DNA of 64,000 bases from Desulfitobacterium sp050251735 (lineage in GTDB: Bacteria; Bacillota; Desulfitobacteriia; Desulfitobacteriales; Desulfitobacteriaceae). A model generated the notes under the pieces. The model searched no databases, had not been told where the DNA came from, and saw nothing but the letters and a program-made list of their open reading frames with translations. The stretch spans positions 114,478 through 178,477 of the forward strand of contig JBFWMF010000003.1 of NCBI GenBank assembly GCA_050251735.1. Direction: 5' to 3'. Below are positions 23,996-33,300 of this stretch, piece after piece (the stretch's first letter is position 1; each line of letters starts with the position of its first letter). The position numbers were made by a program, and so were the translations under genes.

Positions 23996-24456
23996 AGCAT
24001 CTACTGAAGAATCCAGCGATCAATGCCATTGGACTAGGCATTTTTTCGGCCTTCTACGGATTGATATTTATTATGACTTCTGGGCATATGGAGTTTGAGA
24101 ATTTACTGTATTACAACGGAGCAACTACGCTTGAGCCTTTTTGGACTGGCTGGAGCAATTTCTTAGCATCTGGATATCAGGCCTATATTGCCTATGCATT
24201 GATTGCCCTATCCAGCGTGGTTGTGCTGATGCTGCTCATGCGCAAACATCCCTACGATGAGTATCACGCGGACGTCCTGATCCAATGTCTGGCGGTTGCA
24301 ACGATACTTACATTGGCTGCGATTGCAATATTTTACCTTATGGTTTTGAGCAATGCCAACGGTATTGTTGAAAAGTTTACTCTTTTTATCGTGATCCATT
24401 GGGCAACCGTGGTACTGGCCGATTTAGTCTATGTGCTTGTGTGTAGATGGAGATAA
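23992..24456 (+). CDS. Four-helix membrane protein, unknown function
   Basis: 154 aa. Four hydrophobic segments are visible: about 11-31 (AIGLGIFSAFYGLIFIM), 61-84 (YQAYIAYALIALSSVVVLMLL), 95-118 (CLAVATILTLAAIAIFYLMVL) and 128-152 (FTLFIVIHWATVVLADLVYVLV). Small membrane proteins coupled to XRE regulators are common in Firmicutes, and their function is mostly unknown. The start overlaps the regulator's stop. The stop is 4 nt before the radical-SAM gene, so the three form one operon. I cannot assign a substrate. Confidence 0.8.
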   Translation: MKHLLKNPAINAIGLGIFSAFYGLIFIMTSGHMEFENLLYYNGATTLEPFWTGWSNFLASGYQAYIAYALIALSSVVVLMLLMRKHPYDEYHADVLIQCLAVATILTLAAIAIFYLMVLSNANGIVEKFTLFIVIHWATVVLADLVYVLVCRWR

Positions 24457-24460
24457 AGAC

Positions 24461-25798
24461 ATGAAAATCATGCTGATCCAGCCGAAAATGAATAAGCGGC
24501 CCATGGATACTGACTTGAAAACACGGATGTCTCCCTCCTTGGCTCTGTTGACTTTGCTGAGTCTCACCCCTGAGGGTCATGAAGTTATCATGATCAACGA
24601 AAATATAGAGGAAGTACAGGATCATGTGGATGTCGGGATGGTTGGCATCACCATAACCCTGGATGTGATGCCCAGGGCGGTGGAGATCGCCCAAAGATTC
24701 CGCAGTTTGGGGATTCCGATAGTAGCCGGCGGCATTCATATCACGAGCAACCCGGAGGAGTGTCTCCAATATTTTGATGCAATTTGTATCGGCGCTGCTG
24801 AGAGGGTATGGGCAGACATGATCAAAGACGCGGCACAAGGTAGGCTGCAACAGGTCTATCACGATATGGACAATTTTCGCGGAGAGGAGATCGTTTCCCC
24901 GGCGTATCACAGGATTGATAAAAGTCGCTATCTCTATACGAATGTTTTACTTACGAGTCGGGGCTGTCCTAACCGCTGTGATTTCTGCTACAACAGCTGT
25001 CAAAACAGAATTTATGTACGTCGCCCTATTGAGGATGTGATCAAAGATATTAAAGCTCTTGGCACCCGGCATGTGTTGTTTATTGATGATAATTTTATCG
25101 GCACGCCTGCTTATACCCGTGAACTTCTTAATAATCTAAGGGGCATGAATCTAAAATGGAGTGCCGCTGTAACCACCAAGATAACCGATCATCTCGACTT
25201 ACTGGATCTGATGGCCGAGACAGGCTGTCAAAGTCTTTTTATCGGCTTTGAATCCATCAACAACTCGTCCTTGCACGGGGTAAACAAAGACAACCATTTC
25301 GAAAAATACGAAAGGATGGCTGCCGAAATTCATGGTCGGGGTATCATGATTAACGCTAGTATGGTCTTCGGTTTAGACGGGGATGAACGGGATGTTTTTA
25401 CCAGAACTTTGGAATGGCTGGTCAAAAACAAAATTGAAACCTTAACTTCCCATATTCTCACCCCTTACCCCGGCACAGCATTGTACCGACGCATGGAGAG
25501 AGAAGGACGTATTGCCGACTATGAACTAACCAAGTATAATACAGCGCATGTAGTTTTTCGGCCAAAAGGAATGTCAGCAGCAGAACTATATGAGGGCTAC
25601 CTTTGGATTTACAGGGAGTTTTACTCCTTTCGTAACATAGTACGCCGTATGCCACACCATAAAGCCCAGCGCAAATCCTATCTTATATTTAATTTACTCT
25701 ACCGTAAATTTGGGCGGATGACTGCGTTGCTGGCACGGATTATCCCTATGTGTTTGGTGGGGAGGCTGGCGACCCAGATTTCCTTCAAGATAAAATAG
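24461..25798 (+). CDS. B12-binding-domain radical SAM protein
   Basis: 445 aa from the ATG with GGAGAT upstream; 10 upstream codons are dropped. An N-terminal cobalamin-binding-like Rossmann domain covers about residues 1-140 (VGITITLDVMPRAVEIAQ, IPIVAGGIHIT). No DxHxxG motif is visible, as in many of these enzymes. The radical-SAM core has CPNRCDFC with cluster ligands C169, C173 and C176. Further core motifs are FIDDNFIGT, FIGFESIN and NASMVFGLDGD. The C-terminal 80 residues are basic and hydrophobic. The class includes BchE-like cyclases and B12 methyltransferases. The substrate is unknown. It is the last gene of the XRE operon. Confidence 0.87.
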   Translation: MKIMLIQPKMNKRPMDTDLKTRMSPSLALLTLLSLTPEGHEVIMINENIEEVQDHVDVGMVGITITLDVMPRAVEIAQRFRSLGIPIVAGGIHITSNPEECLQYFDAICIGAAERVWADMIKDAAQGRLQQVYHDMDNFRGEEIVSPAYHRIDKSRYLYTNVLLTSRGCPNRCDFCYNSCQNRIYVRRPIEDVIKDIKALGTRHVLFIDDNFIGTPAYTRELLNNLRGMNLKWSAAVTTKITDHLDLLDLMAETGCQSLFIGFESINNSSLHGVNKDNHFEKYERMAAEIHGRGIMINASMVFGLDGDERDVFTRTLEWLVKNKIETLTSHILTPYPGTALYRRMEREGRIADYELTKYNTAHVVFRPKGMSAAELYEGYLWIYREFYSFRNIVRRMPHHKAQRKSYLIFNLLYRKFGRMTALLARIIPMCLVGRLATQISFKIK

Positions 25799-25905
25799 TA
25801 ACCATTTTCCGACATTAATTTCCCTTTTTATGGTTAAAATACCGTTGTAAATAAGCTCTACATCTATTAAAATCTTCTTGATGTGTGTTCAGGAGGAGAA
25901 TTAGA

Positions 25906-26076
25906 GTGGAAGAAAAGTTATTAAGGAAAATCGAAGCCCTTCGTAAGAGTTTATATCAAAATGGGACAACCTATTGCTTGACCGATGCACGTGTTGTTGC
26001 AATGAGCCAAGAGTTAGATCGCTTATTAAACGAATATCAGAGGATTATCTCAATCGAGCAGCTTTCCTTTTGGTAA
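25906..26076 (+). CDS. Spo0E-like aspartyl-phosphate phosphatase
   Basis: 56 aa from a GTG with AGGAGGAG upstream; 7 spurious upstream codons are dropped. The small helical protein starts VEEKLLRKIEALRKSLYQ and contains the signature SQELDRLLNEYQ (about 36-47), the Spo0E SxxxD motif. Family members dephosphorylate Spo0A~P and so restrain sporulation. The gene stands alone between the radical-SAM operon and tRNA-Ser(GGA). The length is typical for the family. Confidence 0.85.
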   Translation: MEEKLLRKIEALRKSLYQNGTTYCLTDARVVAMSQELDRLLNEYQRIISIEQLSFW

Positions 26077-26198
26077 AATACAGCTGTTGCCAAGGGAGGA
26101 AATAATATTTTCTGCGACTTTTGTTGACATGTCCACCATGTTTGGCTTATAATAAGCTTCGTCACGAATTTCATAAGTCTTTTTTTAGAGACAAGCAC

Positions 26199-26288
26199 GG
26201 AGAGGTGGCTGAGTGGTCGAAGGCGCTCGCCTGGAAAGCGAGTACATGGGCAACTGTGTCGAGGGTTCAAATCCCTCTCTCTCCGCCA
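26199..26288 (+). tRNA. tRNA-Ser(GGA), CCA encoded
   Basis: 90 nt. Acceptor GGAGAGG with CTCTCC, anticodon stem-loop CTCGC-CTGGAAA-GCGAG giving GGA, long variable arm, T loop TTCAAAT, encoded CCA. Unlike the other tRNAs here it has no mimic element after it. Confidence 0.95.
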
Positions 26289-26375
26289 TACTATTTTATT
26301 AGCATAAACGTAATCTAGCCAAGTTTGATTCGTTCCGTATTCGACTTAGGCTTTTTATTTTGTTATAATTGATTT

Positions 26376-26642
26376 GGCCGTGCTAGACGGGGAGGTAGCG
26401 GATCCTTGTACTCGCAACCCGCTTTAGCGAGGTGGAATTCCTGCATGAGGGCAGCGTTTGTGGAGCGGCTAGGGCTAATTGTGATGAGGTCTGGGTCTTA
26501 CGCAACAGAGCACTTCGAACCGTGTCAGGTCCTGACGGAAGCAGCACTAAGGAGCAAACTCTGTGTGCCGTAAGGTTGCCTAGGTTGAGCAATGAATCCT
26601 GGATTCGTCCGGAAGCGTCTGTTCGAGTAAAGGTGCACGGCC
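26376..26642 (+). ncRNA. ffs: Signal recognition particle RNA, large (Bacillus-type, with Alu domain)
   Basis: About 267 nt. The ends GGCCGTGC and GCACGGCC pair. The S-domain tetraloop region TCAGGTCCTGACGGAAGCAGC is present at about 26525-26545, and the GC-rich Alu-type 5' end begins at TGCTAGACGGGGAGG. The -10 TATAAT is at 26364-26369. It lies directly upstream of dnaX, as in Bacillus. It scaffolds Ffh for cotranslational targeting. Confidence 0.95.
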
Positions 26643-26659
26643 TATAATATTCATATAAA

Positions 26660-26685
26660 AAGGTGGTTTTGTACCATCTTTTTTT
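26660..26685 (+). terminator. Terminator after SRP RNA
   Basis: AAGGTGGT pairs with ACCATCTT (one wobble) and is followed by T7. Confidence 0.75.
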
Positions 26686-26763
26686 GGTATATGGTACAAT
26701 GCTTATGGGTGCCTTCCGGGAGGGTAAGGCGCTCAAAGGTTGCAAAGGTAAGGTGGGAGTCCA

Positions 26764-28446
26764 ATGGCTTATTTGGCCTTATACCGCGAATGGAGACCGA
26801 AGAATTTTAGGGAGATGGTTGGGCAAGAGCATGTGACAAAGACCTTGATCAATGCTCTCGCGCAAAATAAAGTGGCTCATGCTTATTTATTTAGTGGTCC
26901 AAGAGGAACGGGAAAAACCACCACGGCGAAGGTTTTAGCTAAGGCTTTAAACTGTGAGCAGAGGGATGGAGTTGAACCCTGTAATCAATGTGCTTCCTGC
27001 CTGAGTATTGATCAGGGAAGTGCTATGGAAGTCTATGAGATCGACGCTGCTTCGAATCGAGGAATTGATGAGATCCGCGATTTAAGGGATAAAGTTCGCT
27101 TAAGTGCCGGCGAAAGCAAATTTAAAGTGTACATCATCGATGAAGTGCATATGCTGACCACGGAGGCCTTTAATGCCCTGCTTAAAACTCTAGAGGAACC
27201 TCCAGAACGGGTTGTCTTCATCTTAGCCACTACTGAGGTACATAAAATACCCTTGACCATTCTCTCCCGGGTGCAACGCTTTGAATTCCATCGAATTCCT
27301 CTGGAACAGATTCAAAACCATCTAGAGAAGGTGTGCCAAGCCATCGGTCGGGATCTGGATGAGGAAGCTTTGCAGGTGATTGCCCAAAAGTCCGAGGGTG
27401 GACTTAGAGATGCCTTGAGTATTCTCGATCAATGCCTACTACTCGATGGGAAACTTGGGGTTGTCCAAGTCTACCAAGTATTAGGGATGGTTGGGGAGGA
27501 GTTTAGTGCCCAACTGGTAGATCAGCTTGCCGAAGGAGATTATGCGTCTACCTTGGCTCGACTGGGGGATGGAATTAATCAAGGGATGGACCCACGCCAG
27601 ATCATTCGCGAGTTACTGGAGTATTTACGTCAGGCTCTGCTCTATGCGGCAACACAGGCCTTTCCTCAGATTGCCCCTCATCTTAAGGAGAAATTAGCTT
27701 TTCAATGTGAAAAGATTGGATTAAAGACCTTATTGCAGTGGATCGGAATTTTACTGCAAGGAGAGAGTCAGTTAAAACATGCAGCAAATGCCCGCTTAGC
27801 TGCCGAGCTTCTTTTAGTTCAGGTGATTTATGACTCTCAAAAGGGTGGCGCCCAGGATTCTTCGCAGGTGCTGCAAAGATTGCAGGAGATAGAAGAAGAG
27901 ATTAAGAGCCTCTCTAAGGGGCAGGTTAACCCAAAGGAAAGTGGCAAAAGTCCAGCGCCTAAACCCAAGGAAGTGGCTTTGGGATCGACTCCGCCAAGGA
28001 ATCTGGATCATGTCAAGTCAGCAGTCCAGCCTCTGGATCACAACGGTAGCGGAGGGCAATCCCACACTTCCCAATCCATCCAACAGATTCAAGGACGTTG
28101 GCAGGATGTTTTGGAACAGGTGCGCAAAGCAAAGAAATCAACCCATGCTTTTTTAATGGAAGGAAAGCCTGTTGAATTAGATGGGAATGGTTTGGTTATT
28201 GTATTTAAAGATGGCCTGTCTTTTCATCGGGATAAAGTCAACCAGAAGGAAAACCGGGAAACGATCGAACAGGTTCTTAAGAGCATGTTTGGCAGTCCCT
28301 TAACCTTGCAATGTGTGTTGGAAGGAGAGTATGGCAAAGGAGAATCTGCGGCTAACCCGGAAGCAGTGGATGATTCGATAGAAAATCCCCTGCTCAAAAA
28401 AGCTGCTGATTTGTTTGGCTCAGATTTAGTAGTTATTAAAGAATAA
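26764..28446 (+). CDS. dnaX: DNA polymerase III gamma/tau subunit
   Basis: 560 aa clamp-loader ATPase. Walker A GPRGTGKT is at residues 45-52. Zinc cysteines are C64, C73, C76 and C79, the Walker B-type box is YIIDEVHML and the SRC-like motif is TILSRVQRFEF. Domain III follows, then a low-complexity linker (about 370-450) and a C-terminal polymerase/helicase-binding region. It is followed by ybaB-recR, a conserved replication-repair unit. A run of six A near the 3' end is too late to produce a distinct gamma form. Confidence 0.97.
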   Translation: MAYLALYREWRPKNFREMVGQEHVTKTLINALAQNKVAHAYLFSGPRGTGKTTTAKVLAKALNCEQRDGVEPCNQCASCLSIDQGSAMEVYEIDAASNRGIDEIRDLRDKVRLSAGESKFKVYIIDEVHMLTTEAFNALLKTLEEPPERVVFILATTEVHKIPLTILSRVQRFEFHRIPLEQIQNHLEKVCQAIGRDLDEEALQVIAQKSEGGLRDALSILDQCLLLDGKLGVVQVYQVLGMVGEEFSAQLVDQLAEGDYASTLARLGDGINQGMDPRQIIRELLEYLRQALLYAATQAFPQIAPHLKEKLAFQCEKIGLKTLLQWIGILLQGESQLKHAANARLAAELLLVQVIYDSQKGGAQDSSQVLQRLQEIEEEIKSLSKGQVNPKESGKSPAPKPKEVALGSTPPRNLDHVKSAVQPLDHNGSGGQSHTSQSIQQIQGRWQDVLEQVRKAKKSTHAFLMEGKPVELDGNGLVIVFKDGLSFHRDKVNQKENRETIEQVLKSMFGSPLTLQCVLEGEYGKGESAANPEAVDDSIENPLLKKAADLFGSDLVVIKE

Positions 28447-28546
28447 AGTGTTATTCTGTCATTCTGGTGCATGAGTAATTCTAGAATGACTTGAAGAATA
28501 AATAAAAGCTTATCCTATTAATAAAGAATGTAAGGAGTGTAATGAT

Positions 28547-28882
28547 ATGGCATTTAAAGGCGGCGGCGGTATGGGTAATATGAACAATATGTTAAAGCAA
28601 GCTCAGAAGCTCCAAGAAGAAATGGCAAGAGCTCAAGAAGAGCTAAAAACACGTACAGTTGAGGCATCCGTTGGCGGTGGTGCTGTGCAAGTCGTAGTCA
28701 ATGGAAAAAATGAATTAATTGAATTAAAAATCAAACCGGAAGCTGTAGATCCTGATGATGTAGAGATGCTGGAAGATTTGATTAAAGCTGCCGTCAATGA
28801 GGGTCTGCGAAAAGTAGAAGAGATGACCTCCTCTGAAATGGGCAAATTAACCCAGGGCTTTAAAATTCCCGGCCTCTTCTAA
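28547..28882 (+). CDS. YbaB/EbfC nucleoid-associated protein
   Basis: 111 aa. Glycine/methionine-rich N terminus (FKGGGGMGNMNNMLKQAQKLQEEM), then the YbaB core with VEASVGGGAVQVVVNGK and LEDLIKAAVNEGLRKVEEM. It is a homodimeric DNA-binding protein, nearly always encoded between dnaX and recR, as here. The 100-bp gap before it contains an inverted repeat (GTCATTCT 28458-28465 / AGAATGAC 28483-28490) without a T tail. It starts after GTAAGGAG. Confidence 0.93.
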   Translation: MAFKGGGGMGNMNNMLKQAQKLQEEMARAQEELKTRTVEASVGGGAVQVVVNGKNELIELKIKPEAVDPDDVEMLEDLIKAAVNEGLRKVEEMTSSEMGKLTQGFKIPGLF

Positions 28883-28892
28883 GCGAGGAACT

Positions 28893-29489
28893 ATGGATTT
28901 TTTAAACTATCCACAGCCCCTAGCGGATTTGATTGCCGGTTTATCCCGTTTGCCAGGAATTGGGCCGAAAACCGCAGGGCGTTTGGCGTTCTATCTGTTA
29001 CAACAGCCTCAAGTAGCAGAAAACTTGGCAGAAACGATCATCAAGGCCCAAAGGGAGATAAAACAATGTTCTCTTTGCTGTAATTATACAGATCAGGATC
29101 CTTGCCCCATCTGTGAGGGGGAGAAAAGGGATCGCACCCTCTTATGCATTGTTGAGCAGCCCAGAGATGTCGTGTCTTTAGAAAAGACGAGAGAGTTTAA
29201 AGGCCTCTATCACGTGTTACATGGTGTAATCTCTCCCTTGGAAGGGATTGGTCCAGAGCAACTCACGATTCCCAAGCTCTTAACGCGCCTGGGGGAAATC
29301 AAGGAAGTAGTTATGGCCGTGAACCCTACCGTAGAAGGTGAAGCAACGGCCATGTACTTAGCTAAGCTGTTGAAGCCCTTGGGCGTAAGAGTGACGCGGA
29401 TTGCCCATGGTTTACCCGTAGGTGGTGACCTGGAGTACGCGGATGAGATTACCATTGCCCGTGCTCTCGAGGGTCGCCGTCAAATCTAA
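28893..29489 (+). CDS. recR: Recombination mediator RecR
   Basis: 198 aa. Helix-hairpin-helix LPGIGPKTAGRLAFYLL at the N terminus, a four-cysteine zinc finger (C59, C62, C71, C74), TOPRIM domain (CIVEQPRDVVSLEKT onward) and the C-terminal TRIAHGLPVGGDLEYADEIT Walker-like tail. It works with RecO, and with RecF encoded at 13.5 kb, in RecA loading. It starts 10 bp after ybaB. Confidence 0.97.
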   Translation: MDFLNYPQPLADLIAGLSRLPGIGPKTAGRLAFYLLQQPQVAENLAETIIKAQREIKQCSLCCNYTDQDPCPICEGEKRDRTLLCIVEQPRDVVSLEKTREFKGLYHVLHGVISPLEGIGPEQLTIPKLLTRLGEIKEVVMAVNPTVEGEATAMYLAKLLKPLGVRVTRIAHGLPVGGDLEYADEITIARALEGRRQI

Positions 29490-29603
29490 ATCGAATTCAT
29501 ATCTATATCTAAACTAAATCTATCAAAAATAAGGTCAGAAGCGTTCTTCTTTGTCCACTTCGTGCATAATGTTGGACTAGTAGTGGTAATGGAGGGATGT
29601 CCT

Positions 29604-29858
29604 ATGACCTTAATTTTTTTAGCATTATTTATTCTGCTGATTGCCTTGGTGGTTAAAAGCACTTTAGGTAAGCCTAACTTATTTTTAAAGACGACAATTC
29701 ACATTCTCGGGGGAATAGTGGGTTTATGGATTTTCGACCTTATGTTGAGTGTTGTTGGCATTGGGATTCCTATCAATGTGTTTACGATTTTTCTGGTGGG
29801 ATTTTTAGGTTTCCCTGGGGCAGTGGCTTTAGTTGGCCTACAAATCTTGGGCATATGA
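29604..29858 (+). CDS. bofA: Pro-sigma-K processing inhibitor BofA
   Basis: 84 aa from the ATG with GGAGGG 7 nt upstream; 14 upstream codons are dropped. There are two to three hydrophobic segments, and the family-specific end GIPINVFTIFLVGFLGFPGAVALVGLQ is present. BofA holds the SpoIVFB protease inactive in the outer forespore membrane until the forespore signal arrives. In Bacillus bofA also follows recR. The gene indicates a full sigma-K checkpoint in this organism. Confidence 0.92.
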   Translation: MTLIFLALFILLIALVVKSTLGKPNLFLKTTIHILGGIVGLWIFDLMLSVVGIGIPINVFTIFLVGFLGFPGAVALVGLQILGI

Positions 29859-29891
29859 GGATTCTCAGGGCAACCACCGGCCTCGCAAGGG

Positions 29892-29971
29892 GGAGCATGA
29901 CTTAGAGGTCTGGCGAAATCGGGTTTTCTATGTCATCTGGGCGCTTTTCAGAGAAACTTTCCCCATGCTCC
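29892..29971 (+). other. Structured gene-free region after bofA
   Basis: GGAGCATG (29892-29899) can pair with CATGCTCC (29964-29971). Alternatively ATGAC-T-TAGA can pair with TCTA-T-GTCAT (about 29896-29936). The two pairings exclude each other. No frame is present. This could be an unnamed RNA structure or read-through control from bofA. Confidence 0.35.
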
Positions 29972-29981
29972 ATATTACGAC

Positions 29982-30011
29982 TTGACGAATTTATGAAACG
30001 CAGAGTATACT
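29982..30011 (+). promoter_or_regulatory. Promoter of the PFOR unit
   Basis: TTGACG (29982-29987), 18 nt, TATACT (30006-30011). This places transcription start near 30018, about 300 nt before the PFOR start codon. Confidence 0.75.
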
Positions 30012-30023
30012 GATACTGACTAC

Positions 30024-30062
30024 AGGGGGACATTTCGGCTTTGTACGCCGAAATAGTTCCCT
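30024..30062 (+). promoter_or_regulatory. Leader hairpin at the 5' end of the PFOR transcript
   Basis: ATTTCGGC (30032-30039) pairs with GCCGAAAT (30047-30054), extended outward by AGGG/CCCT and wobbles. It begins within about 6 nt of the predicted transcript start. It could stabilise the mRNA or be a regulator target. Confidence 0.6.
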
Positions 30063-30138
30063 CGACGTATTTTTATGGGATTTTTGCGAAAATTGAATCT
30101 TTTGATATCCGAAATATAAAAGCACTAAAAGCATTTAG

Positions 30139-30306
30139 ATGGCTAATATTTATTTTTTTATCTTCTTAATTTTATTAGCCTGGGCTTATATTTACTTAAT
30201 TACTTTTTTCGCAAAGGGATCAGGGTTTCTACTTAATTGGCGTAATTTGGGTGGCAGAGAGGTGCCCTTTCTTAAACCCTTATTATTAATTAAAATTTTC
30301 ATTTAG
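30139..30306 (+). CDS. Possible 55-aa membrane microprotein
   Basis: ATG to TAG, 55 codons. The N terminus (MANIYFFIFLILLAWAYIYL, continuing ITFF) would form one membrane helix. It is followed by a polar, basic tail (WRNLGGREVPFLKPL). The stop codon lies inside the TTTAGGAGG ribosome-binding site of PFOR, as in a translationally coupled leader gene. Against it: no clear ribosome-binding site precedes the ATG, and the region is AT-rich, so chance hydrophobicity is possible. Confidence 0.3.
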   Translation: MANIYFFIFLILLAWAYIYLITFFAKGSGFLLNWRNLGGREVPFLKPLLLIKIFI

Positions 30307-30319
30307 GAGGATGTACCAA

Positions 30320-33300
30320 ATGGCAAAAATGAAGACTATGGATGGTAATGAGGCTGCTGCTCACGCGTCGTATGCGTTTACCGAGGTAGCGACTATCTTC
30401 CCCATCACTCCCTCTTCAACAATGGCTGAGTTCGTAGATGAATGGGCTGCCCATGATAAGAAAAACATCTTCGGTCAACCTGTAAAGGTTGTTGAGATGC
30501 AATCGGAAGCCGGAGCTGCCGGTGCAGTTCACGGGTCCCTGCAGTCGGGTGCACTTACCACCACCTATACCGCTTCACAAGGGCTGCTCTTAATGATTCC
30601 GAATATGTATAAAATTGCTGGGGAGTTGCTGCCTAGCGTTTTCCACGTCAGCGCACGTGCTTTAGCAACTCATGCTCTTTCTATCTTCGGTGATCATCAA
30701 GATGTAATGTCTGTACGGGCGACTGGCTTTGCTCAATTGTCTTCCCATAACGTCCAAGAAGCGCTGGACCTTGGTTATATTGCGCATTTAGCATCGATTA
30801 AAGCAAGAGTTCCTTTTGTCCATTTCTTCGATGGTTTCCGTACATCCCATGAAATTCAAAAAATCGAAGTTACAGACTATGAAGATGTGGCAAAGCTTTT
30901 AGATCGCGATGCACTTCAAGCATTCCGCAATAATGGACTTAACCCTGAGCGTCCCGTACTCCGTGGTACTGCTCAAAACCCTGATGTATACTTCCAAGGC
31001 CGTGAAGCATCGAATCGTTTCTATGATGCTGTTCCTGACATTGTTGCTCATTATATGAAGGAATATGCGAAGATCACTGGCCGTGAATATCTACCATTCC
31101 AATACTACGGTGCAGAAGACGCAGAGCGTATTATCATTGCTATGGGCTCCATCTGCGATACCATCGAAGAAACTGTCGATTACTTAGTTGCTAAAGGTGA
31201 AAAAGTGGGTGTTATTAAAGTTCACCTCTATCGTCCTTTCTCGGCTGAGTATCTCCTTAAGGTTCTTCCTAAGACCGTTAAGAGCATTGCTGTTCTCGAT
31301 CGGACCAAAGAGCCAGGTGCTAATGGCGAACCTCTCTATCTCGATGTGAAAGATATATTCTATACCAATGACCTGAAGCCCGTCATTGTTGGCGGCCGCT
31401 ACGGCTTAGGTTCTAAGGATACTACCCCTTCCCAAGTTCTGTCTGTCTACAAAAATCTTGCTGCTAAAGAGCCTAAGAATGGCTTTACTATCGGCATCGT
31501 AGACGATGTAACCTTCAAATCCTTACCGGAAGACGAAGTGATTGAAACTGCTCCTGAAGGCACTATTGCTTGTAAATTCTGGGGCTTAGGCTCTGACGGT
31601 ACTGTTGGTGCAAATAAGCAAGCTATTAAGATCATCGGTGACCACACCAACATGTATGCTCAAGCTTATTTCCAATACGACTCTAAGAAATCCGGTGGTA
31701 TCACCATTTCTCACGTTCGTTTTGGTAAAAAGCCAATTAAATCGCCCTACTATGTTACCGGTGCAAATTACGTCGCTTGTCATAACCAATCGTATGTCGG
31801 TCAATATGACTTGACCAAGGGCCTGAAAAAAGGCGGTACTTTTGTTTTGAATTGCCAATGGAAGCCTGAAGAGCTAGAGGAAAAAATTCCAGCAGCTATG
31901 AAACAATTCATCGCTAAAAATGAAATTAAATTCTATATCATCGATGCTGTTGCTATTGGCCGCGAAATCGGCTTAGGTTCCCGCATTAACATGATTATGC
32001 AAGCTGCCTTCTTCAAGCTGGCTAATGTCATTCCGGTTGACCAAGCGATTGGTTACCTGAAAGATTCCGTAGTCAAAGCGTATGGTAAAAAGGGTCAAAA
32101 TATTGTTGACATGAACAATGCAGCAATTGATCGTGGAGCAGATTCGTTAGTTCAAGTTAACGTTCCCGCTTCTTGGGTTACTGCTACTGATGCACAAGCT
32201 GAAGCAGCAGCAACAGTTGAGCTTCCTGAATATGTTGAGAAAATCCAAAACGTCATGAATGCACAAGAAGGAGACAATCTCCCAGTCAGTGCTTTCAAAG
32301 GTCGTGAAGATGGTACTGTCCCTGTCGGAACAACAGCTTATGAAAAACGCGGTATCGCTGTAGTTGTTCCTGAGTGGGATGTTGAAAAATGTATCCAATG
32401 TAATCAATGTTCTTATGTTTGCCCCCATGCTTGTATTCGCCCGATCTTGTTGAATGAAGAAGAAGCTGCTAAGGCACCTGCAAGCTTTGTCACCAAGAAA
32501 GCTCTCGGCAAGGGTTCAGAAGGACTTCAAGCTCGTGTACAAGTCAGTCCGTTGGATTGCACTGGTTGCGGGAACTGCGCCGAGGTTTGCCCAGCTAAGG
32601 GTAAAGCACTTGTCATGAAGGATGCTGCAGAGCAGACTGCTCAGCAAGCTGCTAACTGGGAATTTGCCATGACTGTTTCGAATAAGAGCGACCTCTTCGA
32701 TCTTACGACCGTCAAAGGTAGCCAATATGCTCAACCTCTCCTCGAGTTCAACGGCGCTTGCCCGGGTTGTGGAGAAACAGCTTATGTTAAGCTTGTAACT
32801 CAACTCTTTGGCGATCGCATGATGATTGCTAACGCTACAGGTTGTAGCTCCATCTGGGGTGGCAGTGCTCCTTCCGTTCCTTACACTGTGAACGAAAAGG
32901 GTCAAGGACCTACTTGGGCTAACTCCCTCTTCGAGGATAATGCAGAGTTTGGTTATGGTATGTACCTTGGTGTTGGTCAACAACGTGCTAAGCTTGCCCT
33001 CTTAATGGAAGAAGCTCTGGAAACAGGAATCAGCAGCGAGCTGAAAGAAGCTTTCCAAGAGTGGATTGCCGGCAAGGACGACGCAGATGCATCCAAGGCT
33101 GCCGCAGCTAAGATTCGTCCTCTGCTCGACGCTTATACCGGTGACAATGAACTGATGAGCCAAATCAAAGATAGAAAAGATCACCTCGTGAAGAAATCCC
33201 AATGGATTGTCGGTGGCGACGGTTGGGCTTACGATATCGGTTATGGTGGCTTAGACCATGTCTTAGCTTCCGGCGACAATGTCAACATCCTTGTTCTCGA

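Noticed and set aside
24386..24910. 174-aa minus-strand frame
   Set aside because: Antisense to the start of the radical-SAM gene and the end of the membrane-protein gene; no ribosome-binding site or recognisable domain.
26383..26745. 120-aa minus-strand frame
   Set aside because: Antisense to the SRP RNA gene, whose identity is clear; the frame is accidental.
28395..28402. AAAAAAG slippery run in dnaX as a programmed frameshift
   Set aside because: It lies about 15 codons from the end, so a shift would not make a gamma-like short product.
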